Source: NAT127 sp041655035
GTDB taxonomy: Bacteria > Pseudomonadota > Gammaproteobacteria > Pseudomonadales > Porticoccaceae
Assembly (NCBI GenBank): GCA_041655035.1
Contig: JBAZCN010000056.1
Span: 1-18,251 of the forward strand
Reading direction: 5' to 3'
DNA length: 18,251 nucleotides
The notes beneath the pieces were generated by a model that saw only the letters and a program-made list of their open reading frames with translations, searched no databases and was not told the origin of the DNA. Positions 1 to 6,674 of the stretch are shown here, in pieces (the first letter of the stretch is position 1; every line of letters begins with the position of its first letter). The position numbers and the translations under genes were made by a program.

Positions 1-178
1 GAACGCGGTGAACGCCGCCGACCTCGGCATCCAGATACTGGGCGGCATGGGCTACTCTGCGGAGACCGATATGCAGCGCTACTGGCGCGATCACCGCATC
101 TTGCGCATGACGCCGATCTCCAACGAAATGGTGCGCAACAGCATTGCCGAAAGCCTGGGGCTGCCCCGTTCCTTCTGA
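1..178 (+). CDS. acyl-CoA dehydrogenase, C-terminal fragment
   Basis: This is the 3' end of a gene that begins upstream of the window. The reading frame starts at base 2 and gives 58 codons before TGA at 176-178. The visible peptide contains 'QILGGMGYSAETDMQRYWRD', the classic last-helix signature of acyl-CoA dehydrogenases (Gln-x-x-Gly-Gly-x-Gly-Tyr, then Arg-Asp), and ends 'TPISNEMVRNSIAESLGLPRSF'. Family members use FAD to introduce an alpha,beta double bond into acyl-CoA, but many relatives act on branched, cyclic or steroid side-chain CoA thioesters. The C-terminus does not show the 'DGPDEVH'-like ending of ACAD10/11-type enzymes. A strong terminator follows directly, so this gene ends its transcription unit. 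The substrate is unknown, and the catalytic base lies outside the window. Confidence 0.9.
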   Translation, partial: NAVNAADLGIQILGGMGYSAETDMQRYWRDHRILRMTPISNEMVRNSIAESLGLPRSF

Positions 179-227
179 ACACCGGCATCCCCAAGTCGGG
201 CATGATCTAACGATTGCCAGCAACCCG

Positions 228-262
228 AAAAGGCGCCGCGATGGCCATCGCGGCGCCTTTTT
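228..262 (+). terminator. intrinsic terminator of the acyl-CoA dehydrogenase gene
   Basis: This is a 34-bp perfect palindrome, AAAAGGCGCCGCGATGG and its reverse complement meeting at 244/245, ending in a T run (258-262). It lies 50 bp after the acyl-CoA dehydrogenase stop. It also argues against translation of the MFS gene starting at the TTG at 214, because the hairpin would then sit inside the coding region. Confidence 0.92.
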
Positions 263-300
263 CATGGGTTTCTTCATTTCCCCTGGATAGTGGAGCCAGC

Positions 301-1461
301 GTGCGCGGATTTTCAGCGGTAAAATTGACCCTGCTGGCAGTGTCGGTCCTGTCGATCATGGCCGGGACCGTGGTGGCTCCGGTGCTGCCCAGTATTCAGG
401 AGGCCTTTGCCGGCGGGCCGCGGGTTGCGTTGCTGACGCGGCTGGTGCTGACCATGCCGGCACTGTTCGTGGTGCTCTGCGCGCCGCTCGCGGGAGCGGC
501 TTCCGATCGCTTTGGTCGCCGCTTGCTGTTGTTGGCAGCGCTGGCGCTGTACGCCGCCAGCGGGGTATCGGGCTATTTTGCCGATACTCTGCCCGGCCTG
601 CTGCTCGGCCGCGCCCTGCTGGGGGTGGCCGTGGCGGTAACCATGACCACATGCACGGCCTTGATCGCCGACTACTACCAGGGTGTCGAACGCGCGCAAC
701 TGATGGGTTTGCAGAGTGCCGTCAGTACCGCCGGGGCGGTGTTGTGCCTGGCCCTGGGCGGTTACCTGGCGCAGGCGGGCTGGCGGGTACCATTCCTGCT
801 CTACCTCTACCCCCTCCTGGTATTGCTGCTGGCGGCCCTGTTCATCAGCGAGCCGGCGCGGTTGGCAGCGGGCCCGAAAGCCGCCGGTGACGTCGCGGCG
901 CCACGATTGCTGCCGGTGCTGTTTGCCGCCGCGCTGCTGAGCAACCTGGCCATGTACGCGGTGCCAATGCAGATACCCTTTTACCTGCAGGGCGAATTCG
1001 CTATCGGCAGTTTCGGCGCCGGCCTCGCCATCGCCTGTGGGACCTTGTTCGCTACGCTGTCCTCGTTGCTATATGGCCGGCTCAGTGGGCGCTGGCGTTA
1101 TCCGGGGCTGTACGCCGCCTCGTTCGTGATCATGGCCGCCGGCTTTGGCCTGGTGGCGATGGCGACCCAGGTATGGATCGTATTGTGCGGCCTCGCCCTG
1201 GTTGGGGCGGCGGCGGGCATTCAGTTGCCGACCATCAACAACTGGCTGATGGATATCGCTTCTGCAGGGGCCCGCGGCAAAGTGCTCGGCGGTTTGACGA
1301 CAGCGATTTTCCTCGGCCAGTTCATCTCGCCCTTGCTGTTCACACCGCTGCTTCATGTCGTGTCCTATACCGGGTTTTTCCTGATCCTGGCCGCGGCCAT
1401 GGTGTTGACCGCGGTGCTGTTGCGGACAGTTTTCCGTTATCTTGAGCGCCAGCAGGGTTGA
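301..1461 (+). CDS. MFS transporter, 12-TM drug/organic-anion type
   Basis: This encodes an inner-membrane major facilitator superfamily transporter of 386 aa if it starts at the GTG at 301. That start is chosen because GGAG lies at 292-295, five bases before it, and because the alternative in-frame TTG at 214 would put the upstream terminator inside the gene. About twelve hydrophobic segments can be traced. The loop between TM2 and TM3 carries the MFS motif A 'GAASDRFGRR'. The TM5 region carries a motif C-like 'LCLALGGYLAQAGWR', which is typical of proton-driven antiporters of the DHA1 (Bcr/CflA-like) group. The substrate is unknown. Since it precedes a catabolic run on the same strand, it may import the growth substrate or export an intermediate. 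The P. putida lva operon also has an MFS gene, but that is only an analogy. Confidence 0.85.
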   Translation: MRGFSAVKLTLLAVSVLSIMAGTVVAPVLPSIQEAFAGGPRVALLTRLVLTMPALFVVLCAPLAGAASDRFGRRLLLLAALALYAASGVSGYFADTLPGLLLGRALLGVAVAVTMTTCTALIADYYQGVERAQLMGLQSAVSTAGAVLCLALGGYLAQAGWRVPFLLYLYPLLVLLLAALFISEPARLAAGPKAAGDVAAPRLLPVLFAAALLSNLAMYAVPMQIPFYLQGEFAIGSFGAGLAIACGTLFATLSSLLYGRLSGRWRYPGLYAASFVIMAAGFGLVAMATQVWIVLCGLALVGAAAGIQLPTINNWLMDIASAGARGKVLGGLTTAIFLGQFISPLLFTPLLHVVSYTGFFLILAAAMVLTAVLLRTVFRYLERQQG

Positions 1462-1507
1462 GGCTGGCGCGGATGCGGGTATCATAAAGGCCCTGTCGTT
1501 CAGCATC

Positions 1508-1550
1508 CCGGCTTGAAACATCGCCCGGCCGTCAACGGGCCTCAAGCCGG
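1508..1550 (+). promoter_or_regulatory. bipartite stem-loop in the leader of the SDR gene
   Basis: The outer arms CCGGCTTGA (1508-1516) and TCAAGCCGG (1542-1550) pair perfectly. They enclose inner arms GCCCG (1523-1527) and CGGGC (1536-1540) with an 8-nt loop. No T run follows, so it is not an obvious intrinsic terminator. It sits between the MFS stop and the SDR start and could be an mRNA-stability or regulatory element. The role is inferred only. Confidence 0.5.
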
Positions 1551-1579
1551 CGTCAATAATTCCAACTGAGGTATGACCC

Positions 1580-2368
1580 ATGAGAGCAATCATCACCGGC
1601 GCTGCCGGCGGCATCGGCAAGGCAATCGCGCTACGTATGCACCAGGAGGCCGGCACCCGCGGCGAAAAATCCCAGCTGCTGCTGGTGGATATCGCCCGGG
1701 AGCCCCTCGACAAACTGGTGGATGAACTCAAGAACCATGGCTGCGACGCCCGCGCTTTCGTCGGCGATCTGTCCGATCCCGAGGTGCCGGCGCAGATCGT
1801 CGCGGCGGCCAAGGATACCTTTGGCGGGCTCGACGCGCTGATCAGCAATGCCGGCATCATCGCCCGCGGTGATCTGCTGGAGATGACCGTCGAGCAATTC
1901 GACAGAACCATCGACATCAATACCCGGGCGACCTGGCTGCTCGGCAAAGCGGCTTTCCCCCTGCTCCAGGCGTCGAAGGGTTCCATCGTTGCCGTGGGCT
2001 CCATCTCCGGCGAACAGGCCACGCCGAGCCTCGGCGCCTACAGTGCCAGCAAGGCGGCGCTGATCATGCTGGTCAAGCAGATGTCCATCGACTGGGGCCC
2101 GCAGGGCGTGCGCGCCAACTGCGTATCACCGGGGTCGACCCACACCGCGATGACCGACGCCCGCTACTCCGATCCGAAGCTGCGCGCCGACGCCGAGGCC
2201 CGCAATCCCGCCCGCATCGTCGGTCAGCCCGAGCACCAGGCGGCGGCCATTGCCTTTCTGGCCAGCCCCGACGCGGTCTATATCAATGGCGTCAATCTGG
2301 TGGTCGACGGCGGCATGTCCAACAATCTGATGGTGGCGTCCGCCCTCGGCGACCCCTGGAAGAAATAG
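1580..2368 (+). CDS. short-chain dehydrogenase/reductase (SDR), classical type
   Basis: This is a 262-aa cytoplasmic NAD(P)-dependent oxidoreductase of the classical SDR (FabG-like) family. All the hallmarks are visible: the nucleotide-binding 'TGAAGGIG' at residues 6-13, 'SNAG' at 89-92, the catalytic tetrad residue Asn at about 114, a catalytic Ser near 141 ('AVGSIS'), 'YSASK' (Tyr154, Lys158), and 'SPGSTHTAM' at 183-191. The ending 'GVNLVVDGGMS' is also typical. Asp37 at the end of beta-2 ('LLLVDIA') favours NAD(H) over NADP(H). The start at 1580 has GAGG at 1568-1571. It probably interconverts a hydroxyl and a keto group on a pathway intermediate. Lying upstream of an acyl-CoA ligase, it could act on an acyl-CoA or on a cyclic alcohol. 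The exact substrate cannot be read from the sequence. Confidence 0.92.
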   Translation: MRAIITGAAGGIGKAIALRMHQEAGTRGEKSQLLLVDIAREPLDKLVDELKNHGCDARAFVGDLSDPEVPAQIVAAAKDTFGGLDALISNAGIIARGDLLEMTVEQFDRTIDINTRATWLLGKAAFPLLQASKGSIVAVGSISGEQATPSLGAYSASKAALIMLVKQMSIDWGPQGVRANCVSPGSTHTAMTDARYSDPKLRADAEARNPARIVGQPEHQAAAIAFLASPDAVYINGVNLVVDGGMSNNLMVASALGDPWKK

Positions 2369-2440
2369 TGGCGCCGTTGCCGCACCTGGCAGGTTGTGAC
2401 GAACGTTGGCGAGGCGAGCGATCGAGCCCGATGCCGTTAC

Positions 2441-2485
2441 TGTCTAAAGAGTCTCTGTCGAAAGCGTCACTATCTAAAGATAGTT
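2441..2485 (+). repeat. three tandem 15-bp repeats upstream of the acyl-CoA ligase
   Basis: Three direct copies follow each other without gaps: TGTCTAAAGAGTCTC (2441-2455), TGTCGAAAGCGTCAC (2456-2470) and TATCTAAAGATAGTT (2471-2485). The core T(A/G)TC(T/G)AAAG is shared by all. They lie in the 193-bp gap between the SDR stop and the ligase start. They could be binding sites for a regulator or simply a slippage product. Confidence 0.7.
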
Positions 2486-2488
2486 TTT
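2469..2488 (+). terminator. weak AT-rich hairpin with T run, possible terminator after the SDR gene
   Basis: ACTATC (2469-2474) and GATAGT (2479-2484) form a 6-bp stem with loop TAAA, followed by T(4). It overlaps the third 15-bp repeat. The stem is weak, so it may attenuate rather than fully stop transcription into the ligase gene. Confidence 0.35.
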
Positions 2489-2561
2489 GGCATTCACGGT
2501 TTCTTTCACCATGAGTCTTTTTTACACAACGCTCATCAAGGTGATTCAGGGGTAACGATTC

Positions 2562-4292
2562 ATGACGACACCAACCGTATTGGCAACCACCATCGACGCC
2601 GCAGGCCGGGCCGAGACCTACTCCGGGGAAGATCCCCGGCGTTTTCGCATCAATGTCACCACCATCGGCGACCTGCTGCTCTCCGCGGCGGACCGCTGCG
2701 GTGACAAGCCGGCGGTAATTTTCCCGGACGAGACCGTCAGCTACAACCAACTGGCGGAGCGGGCGCTGCGCAGCGCCCGCGGCCTCAAGGCACTCGGCGT
2801 CGGCAATCGCGAGCATGTGGGCATTCTGATGAATTCCTGCATTCGCCTGGTGGAGATGTTTTTCGCCGTCAGTCTGTGCGGTGCGGTGCCGGTCATGGTC
2901 AACCCGCGCTATCGTCCCTCGGAGCTGAGTTACCTGATCGAAAACGCCGACCTGGTGACCCTGATCACCACCGACGAAATCGATGAGCAGGTGAATTTCG
3001 TAGAGCGCCTGGCCAGTGCCCTGCCTGGCCTCGAAAGCCAGGACGATCCCCGGGCGCTATCGATCCCGTCCGCGCCACGACTGCGCAACATAGTGGTGAC
3101 GGGTTCGTCCTCTCCGGCGAACTTCATCAATCACAGCGAATTCTACCGGTTGGCCGACGCCACCGACGAAGTGGCGGTGCATCGCGCCCGGGTGGCCACC
3201 CGGGTGCGCGATACCGGGCTGATTCTCTACACCTCGGGCACCACCGCCAATCCCAAGGGCTGCCTCATCAGCCACGAGGCGATAGTCCGCAATGCCATGG
3301 CCACGGTACGCCACCGCTATCTGCTGACTGCCGACGACCTGGTCTTTTCGGCGTTGCCGCTCTACCACATCGCCGCGCTCAAGCCGATGCTCGGTATCCT
3401 CGAGGCGGGTGGCACTTTCGTGGCCCAGGGCCACTTCGAGCCCGGCGAGTGCCTGGGGATGATGGAGGAGTACAAGGTGACGGCGGTGTTCCTGCCCTTT
3501 GTGACTTTCCTTCAGGCGCTGCTCTACCACCCGGACTTCGCCACCACCGACCTGTCGCGGGTGCGGATCATGAACAGCTGCTTCGCCGCCCAGCCCAAGT
3601 CGGTGGGCGAGGCGTACCGCAAGGCCATGCCCACCACCATGCAAATGGGCACCTTCGGCATGACCGAGGCCAGCGGTTTCGTCGCCACCGGCGTCTGGGG
3701 CATGGATGAGGAGCTCGGCTACACCCGCCTTGGCCTGCCTCTGCTCGGCGTGGAAGTGCGCATCGTCGATGCCCGAACCGGGCAGGATGTACCCGCCGGC
3801 GTCCACGGCGAGGTGCTGGTGCGCGGCTTCAACCTGTTCGACGGCTACTATCGCGATCCACTGAAGACCGCCGAAGCCCTCGATGCCGACGGCTGGTTCC
3901 ACAGCGGCGATATCGGCTCCCTGGACGACAACGGTCATATCATGTTCCACGGTCGCCTCAAGGATATGCTCAAAGTCGGTGGCGAGAACGTGGCGGCGGC
4001 CGAGATCGAAGAGGTGCTCACCCGCCACCCGGCGGTCAAGCTCGCCCAGGTGGTGGGTATCCCCGATGCCAAGTACGCCGAGGTTCCGGCAGCCTTTGTC
4101 GAACTGGCTCCCGGACAGAGCGCCAGCGAACAAGAGTTGATCGACCTGTGCAAACGGGAGATCGCCTCGTTCAAGGTGCCGCGCCACATCCGTTTCATTA
4201 CCGAATGGCCGATGTCCGCTTCGAAGATCCAGCGCTTCAAGTTGCGCAATGAATTGATCGAGGAGTTGGGTATCGAGGTCGAAACCCGCTGA
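2562..4292 (+). CDS. AMP-forming acyl-CoA synthetase / CoA ligase
   Basis: This is a 576-aa member of the ANL superfamily (AMP-dependent synthetase and ligase). It activates a carboxylic acid to the acyl-adenylate and then the CoA thioester. Motifs in order: P-loop 'YTSGTTANPKG' at 223-233, 'GTFGMTEASG' at 363-372 (A5, usually YGMTE), 'GWFHSGDIG' at 444-452 with Asp450, hinge and A8 region 'HGRLKDMLKVGGENVAAAEIE' beginning at 463, and the catalytic A10 lysine Lys555 in 'MSASKIQRF'. Full length for the family, with no signal peptide. The start has AGGGG at 2548-2552, nine bases upstream. The general form matches medium/long-chain or aryl/cyclic acid CoA ligases (FadD3/CaiC-like), and the substrate is not predictable here. 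It is followed by an alpha/beta hydrolase 60 bp downstream, so probably the same transcript. Confidence 0.93.
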   Translation: MTTPTVLATTIDAAGRAETYSGEDPRRFRINVTTIGDLLLSAADRCGDKPAVIFPDETVSYNQLAERALRSARGLKALGVGNREHVGILMNSCIRLVEMFFAVSLCGAVPVMVNPRYRPSELSYLIENADLVTLITTDEIDEQVNFVERLASALPGLESQDDPRALSIPSAPRLRNIVVTGSSSPANFINHSEFYRLADATDEVAVHRARVATRVRDTGLILYTSGTTANPKGCLISHEAIVRNAMATVRHRYLLTADDLVFSALPLYHIAALKPMLGILEAGGTFVAQGHFEPGECLGMMEEYKVTAVFLPFVTFLQALLYHPDFATTDLSRVRIMNSCFAAQPKSVGEAYRKAMPTTMQMGTFGMTEASGFVATGVWGMDEELGYTRLGLPLLGVEVRIVDARTGQDVPAGVHGEVLVRGFNLFDGYYRDPLKTAEALDADGWFHSGDIGSLDDNGHIMFHGRLKDMLKVGGENVAAAEIEEVLTRHPAVKLAQVVGIPDAKYAEVPAAFVELAPGQSASEQELIDLCKREIASFKVPRHIRFITEWPMSASKIQRFKLRNELIEELGIEVETR

Positions 4293-4312
4293 GCGATAGC
4301 GCAGCATTCCGG

Positions 4313-4361
4313 AAACCACTATGTCCTCCAAACCACTATACCGTCCAAGCCTATGTCATCC
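4313..4361 (+). repeat. 17-bp tandem duplication spanning the hydrolase start
   Basis: AAACCACTATGTCCTCC (4313-4329) is followed at once by AAACCACTATACCGTCC (4330-4346) and a shortened third copy AAGCCTATGTCATCC (4347-4361). The first and third copies each carry an ATG (4321 and 4353). The two ATGs are 32 bp apart and so out of frame with each other. Confidence 0.65.
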
Positions 4362-5219
4362 AGCCTGACGACACGACGACTCGACGGTTACGGCGTTCAA
4401 CTGGCAGCCAGCGAGGGCGGCGACGGCGCCCTGCCTTCCGTGGTCCTGCTCCACGGCGGCGGCCAGACGCGGCATGCCTGGAGCCGGCTGGCGACGACGC
4501 TGGTCGACGCCGGCTATCATGTCCTGTCCCTCGACCTGCGCGGTCATGGCGACAGCGACTGGGCACCGGATGGCGATTATTCCAGCGATGCCTTCATCGC
4601 GGATATCCGCGCCGTGCTGGCCCAGCTACCGACACCGCCGGTACTGGTCGGCGCCTCCCTTGGCGGGTTGATGTCGCTGCTCACCGTGGGTGAAACCGAA
4701 GGCCCCAGCGCCCGCGCCCTGGTGCTGGTGGATATCACGCCGAAAATCGATATGGGGGGGAGGGCACGAATTATTGGTTTCATGCGTGATAACATCAAGG
4801 GCTTCGCCAGTGTCGAGCAAGCCGCCGACGCGGTCGCCGCCTACCTGCCGCATCGGCCGCGGCCCAAAAATCCCTCAGGACTGCTGCGCAACCTGAGGCT
4901 CAAGGATGACGGCTATTATTACTGGCACTGGGATCCGACATTCTTCGACGGTGAGAATGCCACCCACAACGACCCCGAGTCACGTTACGAGGCGGCCGCC
5001 CGCAAGGTGCGGATTCCGACCCTGCTGGTGCGCGGCGAGCACAGCGAACTGGTGTCGGAGGCCGCGGTGAAGCACTTCCGCGAAGTGATTCCCGGTGCCG
5101 AGTACGTGGATGTGAGCGGCGCTCGCCACATGGTGGTGGGTGACGACAACGACGCCTTCGCCGACGCCGTGCTGGGCTTTCTGGGGCGGCTGGGAGTGGG
5201 TGCTGCCTCCGCCGGCTGA
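4353..5219 (+). CDS. alpha/beta hydrolase
   Basis: This is a 288-aa cytoplasmic alpha/beta-hydrolase-fold enzyme. It shows the oxyanion-hole motif 'LLHGGGQ' at 32-38, 'DLRGHGDS' at 61-68, the nucleophile elbow 'GASLGG' at 100-105 with Ser102, an acidic residue in 'RGEHSELVSE' (Glu229 or Glu232), and the catalytic His259 in 'GARHMV'. A lid region (about 130-215) rich in Tyr/Trp ('GYYYWHWDPTFF') suggests a bulky or aromatic substrate. The layout resembles meta-cleavage product hydrolases (MhpC/HsaD), epoxide hydrolases and lactonases, and sequence alone does not separate them. The start codon is uncertain: the ATG at 4353 has no clear ribosome binding site, while the out-of-frame ATG at 4321 (a 15-codon mini-ORF ending at 4368) has GGAA before it. 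Coupled translation is possible. Confidence 0.88.
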   Translation: MSSSLTTRRLDGYGVQLAASEGGDGALPSVVLLHGGGQTRHAWSRLATTLVDAGYHVLSLDLRGHGDSDWAPDGDYSSDAFIADIRAVLAQLPTPPVLVGASLGGLMSLLTVGETEGPSARALVLVDITPKIDMGGRARIIGFMRDNIKGFASVEQAADAVAAYLPHRPRPKNPSGLLRNLRLKDDGYYYWHWDPTFFDGENATHNDPESRYEAAARKVRIPTLLVRGEHSELVSEAAVKHFREVIPGAEYVDVSGARHMVVGDDNDAFADAVLGFLGRLGVGAASAG

Positions 5220-5296
5220 GGCGGGCATTGGGGCTGGCGGGAGCCGCGGTGTCGCTGATCCCGGCGGATGGACCGCAGCGGCGGCGCCCGGTTTTC

Positions 5297-5336
5297 GAAG
5301 ACTTAAGGTAATGAAGACTTAAAGTAATAAAGTAAT
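5297..5336 (+). repeat. 16-bp tandem duplication before the phosphotransferase start
   Basis: GAAGACTTAAGGTAAT (5297-5312) is repeated as GAAGACTTAAAGTAAT (5313-5328) and then as the half unit AAAGTAAT (5329-5336). The AT-rich block stands out from the GC-rich 5220-5296 stretch. It ends just before the ribosome binding site AAGGA (5339-5343) of the next gene. Confidence 0.65.
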
Positions 5337-5350
5337 CTAAGGAATCATCA

Positions 5351-6478
5351 ATGACAGTCTCAAGCAATACTCAACACGAACGCACCATTCTCCAGGATTG
5401 GCTGGCGGCCGCGATCCCGGATGCCGGTGGCCTCACCGTTACCGCCCTCAGTGAAGCCAAGGGTGGCGGCTGGTCGGCGCGGATACTGTTCGCCGCGATC
5501 AGCTACACCAGCGCCGGGACTGCGATGGAACGCAGGCTGGTGGTGCGTTTTCTGCCGGATTACCTGCTGTTTCTCGGCACCACGCTGGAAAACCAGTGGC
5601 GCTTCTGTGAGGCCATGGGCCGGCACTCGGCTATTCCGGTGCCGGGAATCATCGGCGTCGAGAATGATACCGGGGTACTTGGCCAGGCGTTCTATGTGAT
5701 GGAGCAGGTGCCGGGCCAAGTGGCGAGCCAGAGCCCCAATTACAACCAGGAGGGCTGGATCGTCGACCTGCCGGTACCGGAGCGCGGCCGCCTGTGGCAA
5801 AACGCCCTGGAAACGCTCGCCGAACTCCATCGCCTCGACTGGCGCAACGGCTTCGAATTCCTCGACCAGCCGCAATATGGCAAGCCCGGCCTCGACCAGT
5901 TGCTCAACTGGCTGGTGGCCTGGCGGGACTGGGCGGCGAAGGGCCGCGCCTTGCCGGTCGTGGACGCCGCCGTCGACTACCTGCTCAAGGAGCGCCCCGC
6001 CAATCCGACGGTAAGTGTGTTGTGGGGTGACCCGACGCCGAGCAATGTGTTGTGGAACGACGATTTGTCGGTGTCCGGCATCATCGATTTCGAAAGCGTC
6101 ACTCTCGGGCCGCCGGAAGCGGATCTCGGCTGGTGGCTATACATGAACAACCTGCTGAGCGAGGGCTATCGCATCAAGCGCCTCGAAGGCTTGCCGAGCG
6201 CCGAGGAGAGCATTGCCATTTACGAAAAGGCGTTGGGCCGCAAGGTCAGCGACATGGCCTACTACGATATCCTGGCCGCGGTGCGGATGGCGATCATCAC
6301 CGTGCGTTCGGTGGATCTGCATATCAGCCGCGGCCATATCGCCGCGGACAACAACTCGATCACCAATAATCCGGTGGCGGCCTACATTGCCGCCAAGCTG
6401 GGTCTGCCGATACCGGAGATCGGTGCCGATTTCCATGCGTTTACCGCCAATATTTTCCCCATGGGGGATGAAGAGTAA
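5351..6478 (+). CDS. APH-family phosphotransferase (ACAD10/LvaA-like kinase fold)
   Basis: This is a 375-aa aminoglycoside-phosphotransferase-fold protein (APH/choline kinase superfamily). The catalytic loop is 'LWGDPTPSNVLW' (224-235) with catalytic Asp227 and metal-binding Asn232. The DFG-equivalent is 'IIDFESVTLGPPEADLGWW' (244-262) with Asp246. The N-lobe includes a 'KGGGWSARILF' nucleotide loop and Arg/Val strand 'RRLVVRFLP'. Trp225 replaces the usual His of the HGDxxxxN motif, a substitution also known in some bacterial family members. In catabolic clusters, related kinases (LvaA of P. putida, the N-terminal part of human ACAD10/11) phosphorylate hydroxyacyl-CoAs so that the oxygen can be eliminated. 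The nearby CoA ligase, SDR and acyl-CoA dehydrogenase fit this, and resistance to an aminoglycoside is unlikely. AAGGA at 5339-5343 supports the start. Confidence 0.85.
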   Translation: MTVSSNTQHERTILQDWLAAAIPDAGGLTVTALSEAKGGGWSARILFAAISYTSAGTAMERRLVVRFLPDYLLFLGTTLENQWRFCEAMGRHSAIPVPGIIGVENDTGVLGQAFYVMEQVPGQVASQSPNYNQEGWIVDLPVPERGRLWQNALETLAELHRLDWRNGFEFLDQPQYGKPGLDQLLNWLVAWRDWAAKGRALPVVDAAVDYLLKERPANPTVSVLWGDPTPSNVLWNDDLSVSGIIDFESVTLGPPEADLGWWLYMNNLLSEGYRIKRLEGLPSAEESIAIYEKALGRKVSDMAYYDILAAVRMAIITVRSVDLHISRGHIAADNNSITNNPVAAYIAAKLGLPIPEIGADFHAFTANIFPMGDEE

Positions 6479-6508
6479 CGAGGTATTGGCTAAACGGTCG
6501 TGCGGAGA

Positions 6509-6527
6509 AACGGTTCCCGGAACCGTT
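6509..6527. promoter_or_regulatory. perfect 19-bp palindrome between phosphotransferase and LLM genes
   Basis: AACGGTTCC (6509-6517), a central C, then GGAACCGTT (6519-6527). No T run follows, so it is not a typical terminator. It lies 30 bp after the phosphotransferase stop in a 196-bp gap, and is either an operator for a dimeric regulator or an mRNA hairpin. The rest of the gap (6528-6663) shows nothing recognisable. Confidence 0.5.
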
Positions 6528-6674
6528 CCCCGGCGACAGAACAAACAACGATAGGCCAGGCCGCCGTCGAACCGGGGCGGCTCGCGTCGCGGAATGTCGT
6601 GCCGCTGGTGGATTTGCCGTCATTGGCCGGTGGATCGCCAACTGCTCCGCGCCATGCACTGACAGGAGTTAGCT

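Noticed and set aside
214..300. Upstream TTG start that would add 29 residues to the MFS protein
   Set aside because: It would place the perfect terminator (228-262) inside the coding region; the GTG at 301 has GGAG at the right distance.
3057..4331. 424-aa open frame on the minus strand
   Set aside because: Antisense to the acyl-CoA ligase, whose motifs are complete; the His/Gly/Glu-rich composition is a shadow pattern.
2441..5336. The short tandem repeats as a CRISPR array or mobile-element ends
   Set aside because: There are no spacers, the three groups differ in sequence, and no cas, transposase or integrase gene is present.
5351..6478. Aminoglycoside resistance gene
   Set aside because: The fold is APH-like, but the context is catabolic and the motif set fits metabolite kinases; resistance is not supported.
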